Assembly: GCA_049282265.1 (NCBI GenBank) | Contig: JBAPTR010000003.1 | Span: 16,998 to 80,997 of the forward strand | DNA: 64,000 nt | Reading direction: 5' to 3' | From: CAYUCJ01 sp049282265 | GTDB taxonomy: Bacteria; Desulfobacterota; DSM-4660; Desulfatiglandales; Desulfatiglandaceae | Shown here: in pieces, positions 42,110-49,359 of the stretch | Layout: every line of letters starts with the position of its first letter | How positions within the stretch are numbered: the first letter of the stretch is position 1 | Made by a program: the position numbers and the translations under genes | The notes under the pieces: model-generated | The model's database searches: none | Seen by the model: only the letters and a program-made list of their open reading frames with translations | Told to the model about the DNA's origin: nothing

Positions 42110-43588
42110 ATGAACTTCCTTGCCAGTGCGCATATAAAGCGCGTTTTTTGCAGGCTGCCTGCCGCGGTCGCGATCCTGACCTTGGCCGGATGTGCCGCCG
42201 TCGGCCCGGACTACAAACCCGTGAAACCCGATGCGCCTCCCACGTGGCACACGGAACTGCGAGGAGGACTGCGAGCGGTCCCGTTAAACCCCGAGACCCT
42301 GAGCCGCTGGTGGCGCACCCTTGATGATCCGGAACTCTCCAGTCTTGAGGAACGGGCAGTCAACGGAAATCTGAACCTGAAAGAAGCCCGTAGCAGGATT
42401 CGTGAAGCCCGGGCTCTCCGTGGGGAGAGCCGCGCGGGCCTCTTTCCTTCCCTGGATGCCGCCGGCTCTGCGACTAAGCGACGCAGCAGTGAAAACAGCG
42501 GGATAGGCGGGGAAAGCAAACTCTATGCCGCCGGTTTTGACGCGGGCTGGGAACTGGACATCTTCGGAGGGGCGCGTCGTTCCGTGGAGGCGGCCCAGGC
42601 GAACCTGGAGGCCGCCCAGGAGAATCTCCGTGATGTACTCGTGAGCCTGCTTGCCGAAGTGGCCTTGAACTATGTGGATGTCCGTACCAATCAGGCCAGA
42701 CTCGCTGTAACCCGAGCGAACATCGGGGCCCAGCAGGAAACCTATGAGCTGAATCTTTCCCGCTATCAGGCGGGACTCATTGATGAACTGGCCGTGCAGC
42801 AATCCCTATACAACCTTGAGCGCACCCGTTCCCAGATCCCGGCCCTTCAGACGGGCCTTGCCGCCGCTAAAAACCGAGTGGCGGTACTCCTGGGTGAAAG
42901 TCCCGGAGCGCTCGACGAGGAACTGGCCGAAACGCTTCCGCTCCCGACACTCCCGGTGACAGTGGCCGTCGGTGTGCCGGCCGAAACGTTGCGCAACCGT
43001 CCCGACATCCGGCGCGCCGAACGAAACCTGGCTGCCCAGACGGCCCGGATCGGCGTCGCCACTGCGGATCTCTATCCCAAATTCCGGTTGTTCGGGACCA
43101 TCGGACTGGAATCCATCTCAAGCGGGGACCTCCTTGAATGGGCCAGCCGTACCTGGAGCATCGGCCCTAGTGTTTCATGGAAGGTTTTCGATGCCGGTGC
43201 AATTCGCCAGAATATCCGGGTGCAGACCGCTCGCCAGGAGCAGGCCCTGATCCAATACCAATCCACGGTCCTCAAGGCCAAGGAAGAGGTGGAAAATGTC
43301 CTGGTGGCCTACGCCAAGGAACAGCTCCGGCAGGAGTCTCTTGCCAGGGCCACCGCAGCCGCCCGGCGTGCCGATCTGCTTGCACGTGACCGATACAAGG
43401 CGGGCCTGGCGGATTTCAGCAATGTCCTGGATGCCCAGAGATCGCTGCTCGCGTTCCAGGATGAACTCGCCCAGAGCAAGGGGTTGGTCACCACAAACCT
43501 GGTGCGCCTCTACAAGGCCCTTGGCGGCGGCTGGTCTTTCATTGAAACGGTCCCACACCCCGGAAAAAAGCAGGATGGAAAGGAGTGA
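42110..43588 (+). CDS. NodT/OprM-type outer-membrane efflux lipoprotein
   Basis: 492 residues of the TolC superfamily. A lipobox LTLAGC-AA near 28 is followed by VGPDYKPVKPDAPPTW, typical of RND-linked NodT/OprM channels. Two coiled-coil OEP repeats follow (LRESRIREARAL-type helices; DAGWELDIFGGARRSVEAAQANLEAA; RPDIRRAERNLAAQTARIGVATADLYPKFRLFG). Such trimeric channels connect to an inner-membrane pump and adaptor, but neither is encoded next to it here. The function is therefore secure only as an export duct. Confidence 0.9.
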   Translation: MNFLASAHIKRVFCRLPAAVAILTLAGCAAVGPDYKPVKPDAPPTWHTELRGGLRAVPLNPETLSRWWRTLDDPELSSLEERAVNGNLNLKEARSRIREARALRGESRAGLFPSLDAAGSATKRRSSENSGIGGESKLYAAGFDAGWELDIFGGARRSVEAAQANLEAAQENLRDVLVSLLAEVALNYVDVRTNQARLAVTRANIGAQQETYELNLSRYQAGLIDELAVQQSLYNLERTRSQIPALQTGLAAAKNRVAVLLGESPGALDEELAETLPLPTLPVTVAVGVPAETLRNRPDIRRAERNLAAQTARIGVATADLYPKFRLFGTIGLESISSGDLLEWASRTWSIGPSVSWKVFDAGAIRQNIRVQTARQEQALIQYQSTVLKAKEEVENVLVAYAKEQLRQESLARATAAARRADLLARDRYKAGLADFSNVLDAQRSLLAFQDELAQSKGLVTTNLVRLYKALGGGWSFIETVPHPGKKQDGKE

Positions 43589-43701
43589 ACAAACGAATTC
43601 CTGAACAAGACGACTCCCTGAAGCGGACTTTGGGCATGGATCACGTCGCCGGGCGGAAGAGGGGAAGGGAGGCATCAATGACATTGCTTCCAGCCATTCT
43701 C

Positions 43702-44748
43702 CTAAGATAGGACGCGCATCCAAGCCCCGATACCGATTCCCGGGGTCTCCATCTCTCCCTGCGCGTAAATTTCATTGAGAATATCAGGCGTATCTCCCAC
43801 AAGCCGCCCCTCCAATCTTTCTTCCAGCCGGCTGATCCCATCAGGTGGGAAGCAAAAGAAGTCTCCGGTCAGAGAGACATTGACAAAGCGCCCATCCCTG
43901 ATTTCAAAATCGCCCCGCATCAGTCCGCCGGGGGCCTTATAGACCCTGTGCACGACATTGGCGCCTCCCCTTATCTTGAGTTCCCTTCCGGGAATACGCC
44001 TGCCCCTGTGATGGACCCAGCTCTCCTTCATCATTCGCGATTCCAGTTCTTCCATCACGGGCCTGATGGGCTGCAGATCCCGGGCTTGTTCCATCGCCCC
44101 CGTAATTTCCTGAAATGCTTGGGCCATCATGTTGTTGAGTATCTGTTCCGTCCATTGGTTTGCCTTTTCTTCACCGAGTTCACGCCGGATGGTACTGAGA
44201 TTGTCCATCAGGGACTTATGGACCTTGTCTCGATATTTCTCGTCCGGAACGCGAAGGACCCTGCACATCATCTCGTAATTGAAATCCATGATGAGATTAC
44301 CCACAAAGACCACACAACCCTCGATCTCGCCCACCCCTGTGCCTGATATCTTTCGGGTCTGCACAACGATGTCGTTCACGGGTTTGAATTCGGCCTGGAT
44401 GCCGATCTCACGATAGACGTTGATGGCGGGCGCCAGGAATTTCTTGTAAAAGGCCCCTTTGTTCTTCGGAACGATGGGATTGTCACGCCTGAGGATCAGC
44501 TGAAAAAAGAGCTGGTCCCCATCCAGATAGACCGCACCTCCGCCCACCTCCCGGCGAAAAACAGGAATGTTGTTTGTCCTGCAGTATTCCAGATCCACCT
44601 CCTGTGCTGCATCCTGGTGGAATCCGATACACACGTAAGGGGAGGCGGGAGAAAGCAGTACAAGGGCCTCCTCCCCTGTCTTTGCCAAGGCGTGGTAGAT
44701 GAGCTGGGAATCCAGCCAGGGGACCTTCCCCAGATTATAGAGTTTCAT
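43702..44748 (-). CDS. lplA: Lipoate-protein ligase A-like enzyme
   Basis: Attaches lipoate to a lysine of a lipoyl domain. 348 residues with RREVGGGAVYLD near 66 (the family's RRxSGGGAVYHD) and the catalytic lysine in TRKISGTGVGEIEG (Lys133, the same position as in E. coli LplA). NLIMDFN and the C-terminal helical accessory domain (about 230-348) are present. It closes the minus-strand run that contains the GcvH-like protein and so very probably charges it. LplA and LipM/octanoyltransferase share this fold, so an octanoyl transfer role cannot be excluded. Confidence 0.88.
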   Translation of the reverse strand: MKLYNLGKVPWLDSQLIYHALAKTGEEALVLLSPASPYVCIGFHQDAAQEVDLEYCRTNNIPVFRREVGGGAVYLDGDQLFFQLILRRDNPIVPKNKGAFYKKFLAPAINVYREIGIQAEFKPVNDIVVQTRKISGTGVGEIEGCVVFVGNLIMDFNYEMMCRVLRVPDEKYRDKVHKSLMDNLSTIRRELGEEKANQWTEQILNNMMAQAFQEITGAMEQARDLQPIRPVMEELESRMMKESWVHHRGRRIPGRELKIRGGANVVHRVYKAPGGLMRGDFEIRDGRFVNVSLTGDFFCFPPDGISRLEERLEGRLVGDTPDILNEIYAQGEMETPGIGIGAWMRVLS

Positions 44749-44802
44749 TTCTGTTGTTTTCTCCGTTTAAGGCGAATTCTCGGCATAGGTGAAAGATGTT
44801 TG

Positions 44803-45993
44803 TCAATGCTCAAGCGCACGATGTACCAATTGGGTGATATCCAGCACCTCAAGAGAAATCTTGTTGCGTTTCACATAGGTGGTCATGGTTCGAACGCATT
44901 GTTGGCATGAGGTCACAACGGTTTGGGCGCCCGTGGAAAGAATCTCGTCTATCTTTGCCTTTGCGATTTCCGCCGTGAGTTTCGCGTCCACCATCTCCAG
45001 GTTTCCGCCCCCGCCGCAGCATTGGCAATCCCGGCGATTGCGCGGGAGTTCCACTAATTTCACACCGGGAAGGGACTGAATCAGCTCACGCGGTTCCTCA
45101 TAGATCAAGGCACCCCGCCCCAGGTCGCAGGGGTCGTGGTAGGTGACGGTCATGTCCAGTTCCTTCAGGGGGACTTTTCCGGCTTTCACCAGGTTGACCA
45201 GAAACTGGGAGGCGTGGGACAGTCGAAGACCTTCAGGCCGGTAGTATTCCTTCCACATCTGGTAGCAGGAGGGACAGGCAAATAGGATCTCTTTGGCGCC
45301 CCTCTCTTTTACGGCCTGGATGTTGTGATCTCGGAATTCCCGGAAAAGCTCCATCAGGCCCGCCCCCAGCATGGGGAAGCCGCAGCACCACTCATCCTCA
45401 CCAAGGAGGGTGAAATCGACACCACTCACATCCATGACCTGCGCCAGGGCCATGGGAATCTTCTGGGCGATGGGAAAGTAGGCGGCCGTGCACCCCGTAA
45501 AGTAGACCACCTCGGCCTTTTCCCTGACATAGCCGTCAGCGGGGGGATCGCGCATGTCCTCCACCCAGTCGGCCCGTTCTTCATTGTCCTCGTCAAAGAC
45601 ATTTCGGCTCTCTTCCAGGTTCTCCTTGATCATATTGATCTTTTTTGGATAAAACCCGGAATGCACCAGGTCCTGACGTAGGGAGAGCCAGAGGTCCTTC
45701 AGGCGGATTCCCACCGGGCAGGCGCCCTGGCAATTGCCGCATAGCGTGCAACGAAACGCGGTATCGCTGAAATGTTTCCACGCCTCATCCGACAGCCCCT
45801 GTTTCTTGAAGATCCTGCGAAAAAGCCCCGTCCGACCCTTTAGAATCTCCTTCAGGCCCTTCATGCGGAAAAGTGCGGAAAGCTCTCCGTCCTCCGCCGC
45901 GGACACGGCCGGGCAGATATCGGCGCAGGCCTGGCAATTGGTACAGGCTTCCAGTTCCATCAGTTGTCTGACGCTGTAATCCCGGTTTCCCAT
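44803..45993 (-). CDS. HdrD/GlpC-type iron-sulfur oxidoreductase (two CCG domains)
   Basis: About 396 residues. Two N-terminal [4Fe-4S] clusters (CTNCQACADICP; CTLCGNCQGACP) are followed by two cysteine-rich CCG domains. The first has FTGCTAAYFP...EWCCGFP...CPSC, the second YHDPCDLGRG...CQCCGGGGNLE...SCQQC. This is the layout of heterodisulfide reductase subunit D and of GlcF/GlpC. CCG domains in HdrB/D hold the noncubane cluster that cleaves disulfides. It lies between lplA and the lipoyl protein, so the natural guess is that it acts on lipoate disulfide; this is inference. Start at ATG 45993; a TTG at 46014 is also open. Confidence 0.85.
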   Translation of the reverse strand: MGNRDYSVRQLMELEACTNCQACADICPAVSAAEDGELSALFRMKGLKEILKGRTGLFRRIFKKQGLSDEAWKHFSDTAFRCTLCGNCQGACPVGIRLKDLWLSLRQDLVHSGFYPKKINMIKENLEESRNVFDEDNEERADWVEDMRDPPADGYVREKAEVVYFTGCTAAYFPIAQKIPMALAQVMDVSGVDFTLLGEDEWCCGFPMLGAGLMELFREFRDHNIQAVKERGAKEILFACPSCYQMWKEYYRPEGLRLSHASQFLVNLVKAGKVPLKELDMTVTYHDPCDLGRGALIYEEPRELIQSLPGVKLVELPRNRRDCQCCGGGGNLEMVDAKLTAEIAKAKIDEILSTGAQTVVTSCQQCVRTMTTYVKRNKISLEVLDITQLVHRALEH

Positions 45994-46056
45994 CTTTCCT
46001 TCAATGGAGCACAATGGTCGCGACCAGGAGGTCGCTCCTACGTTGTGCCAACCACA

Positions 46057-46479
46057 TCACTCCTCGGCGTACTTTTCGATGTCCGCCAGGACCCATTTTT
46101 TCACAGCCTCGTCCCCGTGGATGAGATCCTGCATCTCCGCCATATCGGATGGCCTGATCCTGTACATCCATCCCTTTCCGTAGCAGTCATCGTTGATGAG
46201 GTCGGGCCGGGTCTCCAGTTCCTCGTTCACGGCCACGAGTTCCCCATTGACCGGTGCAAAGACCTTTCCCAACCACTTGCCGGATTCGGCCTTGGCGAAT
46301 TTCTTGCCCTTCGTTAGTTTCTTGCCCTCATCAGGGAGCTGGATATAAACGATCTCTCCGGCCATGGCCTGGGCGAAATCATCCATCCCCATCACCAGAA
46401 GATCTCCCTCTTCCCTTACCCAGAAGTGGTTCTCTTCGTAGTAAAGTTCATCCGGCATGTTGTATTGTTCAATCTGCAT
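46057..46479 (-). CDS. GcvH-like lipoyl carrier protein
   Basis: 140 residues of the glycine cleavage H/lipoyl fold: LYYEENHFWVREEGDLLVMGMDDFAQ, GEIVYIQLPDEGKKLTKG and the lipoylation site AESGKWLGKVFAPVNGE with Lys68, then LINDDCYGKGWMYRI. ATG 46479 is preceded by AAAGGAGGAAAGC, so the start is certain. No gcvP or gcvT lies nearby; instead it is flanked by two CCG-type Fe-S oxidoreductases and served by lplA. In sulfur-oxidising bacteria, related lipoate-binding proteins (LbpA) work with Hdr-like complexes. An electron or acyl carrier role here is inferred from context. Confidence 0.88.
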   Translation of the reverse strand: MQIEQYNMPDELYYEENHFWVREEGDLLVMGMDDFAQAMAGEIVYIQLPDEGKKLTKGKKFAKAESGKWLGKVFAPVNGELVAVNEELETRPDLINDDCYGKGWMYRIRPSDMAEMQDLIHGDEAVKKWVLADIEKYAEE

Positions 46480-46503
46480 TTGCTTTCCTCCTTTTCTTTT
46501 GTT

Positions 46504-46809
46504 GACAGGATCAACAGGATTCCTTTCGATCAAAAAAGATTTCACCGCAAAGACGCAAAGAACGCAAAGGAAAAACTTTATCAAAGTTCCTGAGAAGGAA
46601 CTTTGATAAGAAGCTTTCCAATCAGAAACACCTTCTGCTTTTGCCCGAAGGGCCTGATGTATAGTATTTTCCCCGTCTCAGGGGAAAATACTATCAACAA
46701 AACTTGGCGTCCTCTGCACCTTGAGAGAGCAAAGCGAACGGGCGGTGAATCTTCTTTCTTCAATTAAGCGGCCCTGCTCAATAATCCCAAAAATCCTGTT
46801 CATCCTGTC
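46504..46809. mobile_element. Non-coding inverted-repeat cassette with three hairpins
   Basis: Outer ends GACAGGATCAACAGGATT (46504-46521) and AATCCTGTTCATCCTGTC (46792-46809) are inverted complements with one mismatch. Inside are a second nested pair, TTCACCGC near 46542 and GCGGTGAA near 46741, and CGCAAAGA-type repeats. It also holds a 13-bp perfect stem (46578-46609, loop TGAGAA), GCCC-GAA-GGGC (46643-46653) and a 14-bp perfect stem (46661-46694, loop GTCTCA). It fills the 336-base gap between the GlcF-like and GcvH-like genes; no ORF of note. Confidence 0.65.
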
Positions 46810-46815
46810 TAAGAA

Positions 46816-47934
46816 TTATGCTGCCTCTTCCATCAATTTATTGATGAATTGCGTCGTGGTGTACACCTTGAACTTCTGTTTCCGGAGCTTGGCATTAGAC
46901 AGGTTGTGGACGCAGGAATTGCATTCAGTGAGCAGAATTTCCGCCCCTGCCTCTTCCACCTCTTCGAGACGTCTCCTGGCCATGGCAATGGAATTCTTGG
47001 GATAGGCACCCCTGACGCCACCACCCGCCCCGCAGCACAAGGCATTTTCCCGGTTGTCCCGCATCTCAACAAAATTGGGGGCAATTTTCCGGATCGTTTC
47101 CCTCGGTTCATCATAGATATGGCAATGCCTCCCCAGATCACAGGGATCGTGATAGGTCACCACCTTGTCCGTCTTGACCCCAAAATCAAAATCTTTCAGG
47201 AACTGGCTGACATGAACGACCTCCACGCCCTTCTCCTTGAGTTCCCCGTACTGGGGCCTGTTGTTGAAGGTCCTGAAACAGTAAGGGCAGCCGGTGATCA
47301 CCTTCTTTGCACCTGTTGCGAGGATACTGTCCATATTCTTGCGGGCAAGATCTTCGTTCAGTTCGTATCCCACATCTTCCAGGACTCCGCTGCAGCACGC
47401 CTCATCGATCAGGGTGTAGTCCACTCCCAGACGGTCCAGCAGTTCAAGGGTCTCTTCGGTGGACTCATCTTCCCGGTATAGACCCACGCATCCCACGAAA
47501 AAGACGTATTCAGCCTTTTGGTTGTGATCCCGGTCGAAATCCTCCCTTTCATCCTCCGCATAGATATTGGTGTGTTTCTTCAACACCTCGTTCATCCCCT
47601 TGAAGGCCGGATGGCACGTACCCACGTGTACCATGTCTTTCCTCACCTGCTTGAGAATTTCAGGCACGTTCACACCTGATGGGCAGCTCTCAAAGCAACT
47701 TGCACAGGTGGTGCACTGGAAGAGGGTCTCGACCAACTCATCGTTGAGTTCGATCTTTCCGTCCATGACCTCCTTGAGCAGGAGCATCTTTCCGCGGGCA
47801 TTCAGCGCGGGCCTGAGGGTCGCCCCGTATACCGGGCACACGGCCTGGCAGAACCCGCAACGGGAACACTGAAGAATCTGTTCCCGGTATTTCCGTTCAA
47901 AATCATATTTTGCTTCCATATCGTTCTCTCTCAT
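46816..47934 (-). CDS. GlcF/LldF-type iron-sulfur subunit (two CCG domains)
   Basis: 372 residues. Two ferredoxin clusters (CSRCGFCQAVCP near 23; CTTCASCFESCP near 73) precede CCG domain 1 (FVGCVGLYRE...EACCSGV...GCPYC) and CCG domain 2 (YHDPCDLGRH...ALCCGAGGGVR...ECNSC). It overlaps the upstream GlcD-like gene by 4 bases (ATGA), making the pair a flavin/iron-sulfur 2-hydroxyacid dehydrogenase as in glycolate oxidase GlcDF or D-lactate dehydrogenase. The ATG five codons downstream (47919) has a better-spaced ribosome site. The stop lies 6 bases from the hairpin cassette. Confidence 0.87.
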   Translation of the reverse strand: MRENDMEAKYDFERKYREQILQCSRCGFCQAVCPVYGATLRPALNARGKMLLLKEVMDGKIELNDELVETLFQCTTCASCFESCPSGVNVPEILKQVRKDMVHVGTCHPAFKGMNEVLKKHTNIYAEDEREDFDRDHNQKAEYVFFVGCVGLYREDESTEETLELLDRLGVDYTLIDEACCSGVLEDVGYELNEDLARKNMDSILATGAKKVITGCPYCFRTFNNRPQYGELKEKGVEVVHVSQFLKDFDFGVKTDKVVTYHDPCDLGRHCHIYDEPRETIRKIAPNFVEMRDNRENALCCGAGGGVRGAYPKNSIAMARRRLEEVEEAGAEILLTECNSCVHNLSNAKLRKQKFKVYTTTQFINKLMEEAA

Positions 47935-49310
47935 CCTTCCAAAGCCATTTTGCCCGGGTTGAGGATATTGTTCGGATCAAAAAACCGCTTGATTCCCCGC
48001 ATCACCGCCATCTCTGTCTCATCGTGTTCCAGTGTCATGTAGGGGGCCTTGGCAAGGCCGATGCCATGCTCCCCGGTGAGCGTCCCATCCAGATCAATGG
48101 CCAGTTTGAACAGCTCCCCACTCGCCGCTTCCATCTTTTTTACCTGCTCTGGATCGTAGCCGTCATAGAGAATCTGGGGATGGAGATTTCCGTCCCCTGC
48201 ATGGCCGAACGTGGCAATCTGGATATCATGTCTCCTGGCGATACTATCGATTCCCTTGAGGAGGTCCGCAATCCTTGACATGGGCACGGTCACGTCTTCC
48301 AGGACGAAATGGGTCTTTATCCTGGCCAGGACCCCGTAGGCTGACTTTCTCGCCTCCCACAGTCCCGACGCCTCTTTCTGGTTTTCCGCCCGCTTGACCT
48401 CCCTCGGGTTGTTCAGGTTAAACACATCCAAAACCTTCTGCATCTGGTAGTCCGTTTCCCCGTGCGTGTAACCATCCGTCTCCACCAGGATCATGGCATC
48501 TACCTCAGGGAGGTCAAGGTCCGTGTTCTGGTTGATGGCCCGGATGGTTTCCCGGCCCAATATCTCCAACGCACTGGGGATGATGCCGCTATGCATCACC
48601 TCGGTGAGGGCATGACCGGCGTCTTCCAGGTCATCGAAAGTGGCCAGTGCTGTAGAGGTCGCCTCAGGCCGAGGGCTGATTTTCAGGGTAATTTCCGTCA
48701 CCAGGCCCAGAGTCCCCTCTGAGCCCACAAACAGCCTTGTTAAATCATAGCCGGACACACTTTTCATGGCCCTGGACCCCGTCTTCATGATCCTCCCATC
48801 GGGCAGGACCACCTGGAGGGCCAGGACATAATCGCGGGTCGTACCGTACTTGGCGCCCTTGAGTCCGCCGGCGTTCGTGGCGACATTCCCACCCAGGGTG
48901 GATGCCTTTCCGCTGGCAGGGTCCGGCGGAAAGAAAAAACCTTTTGCTGCAAGGACCTTTTCGAGATCGGCATAGACCACGCCGGGCTGGACTACAGCCA
49001 GCCGGTCTTCGATGCTGATCTTCACAATCCGGTTCATGCGACTCAAGTCAAGAACAATCCCGCCCCTGACGGGAACAGCCATGCCGGACAGGCCCGTCCC
49101 TGCGCCCCGGGGTATGACGGGAACTTTTTCCCTGTTTGCCAGTTTGAGGATCTCCGCCACTTGCTCAGCCGACCGGGGCCAGATGCCACAAGACGGCCGA
49201 TGGCTATGCTCCGACGCGTCGTAGGAGTAGGAAACCATGTCGATCAAGCTCTCGGTATAGTTCTCCTCACCCACGATATCCGTGAGAGCCCGTCTTGTCT
49301 TTTCATCCAT
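47931..49310 (-). CDS. FAD-linked 2-hydroxyacid dehydrogenase (GlcD / D-lactate dehydrogenase type)
   Basis: 459 residues: FAD_binding_4 (PMH) domain with VPVIPRGAGTGLSGMAVPVRGG near 68, PDPASGKASTLGGNVATNAGG near 130 and YDLTRLFVGSEGTLGLVTEI near 193. The FAD-linked oxidase C-terminal domain has TFGHAGDGNLHP and LTGEHGIGLAKAPYM, whose histidines help bind the substrate. ATG 49310 follows GGAGGAATGT. Oxidises D-lactate, glycolate or a similar 2-hydroxyacid and hands electrons to the Fe-S subunit encoded next. The nearby larA-like and TRAP genes support a lactate-like substrate, without proving it. Confidence 0.88.
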   Translation of the reverse strand: MDEKTRRALTDIVGEENYTESLIDMVSYSYDASEHSHRPSCGIWPRSAEQVAEILKLANREKVPVIPRGAGTGLSGMAVPVRGGIVLDLSRMNRIVKISIEDRLAVVQPGVVYADLEKVLAAKGFFFPPDPASGKASTLGGNVATNAGGLKGAKYGTTRDYVLALQVVLPDGRIMKTGSRAMKSVSGYDLTRLFVGSEGTLGLVTEITLKISPRPEATSTALATFDDLEDAGHALTEVMHSGIIPSALEILGRETIRAINQNTDLDLPEVDAMILVETDGYTHGETDYQMQKVLDVFNLNNPREVKRAENQKEASGLWEARKSAYGVLARIKTHFVLEDVTVPMSRIADLLKGIDSIARRHDIQIATFGHAGDGNLHPQILYDGYDPEQVKKMEAASGELFKLAIDLDGTLTGEHGIGLAKAPYMTLEHDETEMAVMRGIKRFFDPNNILNPGKMALEG

Positions 49311-49359
49311 ACATTCCTCCGAAATCACTGCCGCCTTTTCTATTGGCCGCAGACACATA

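Noticed and set aside
46501..46815. CRISPR array or tandem repeats at the hairpin-rich element
   Set aside because: The stems differ in sequence and there are no regularly spaced identical repeats; inverted-repeat ends explain the structure better.
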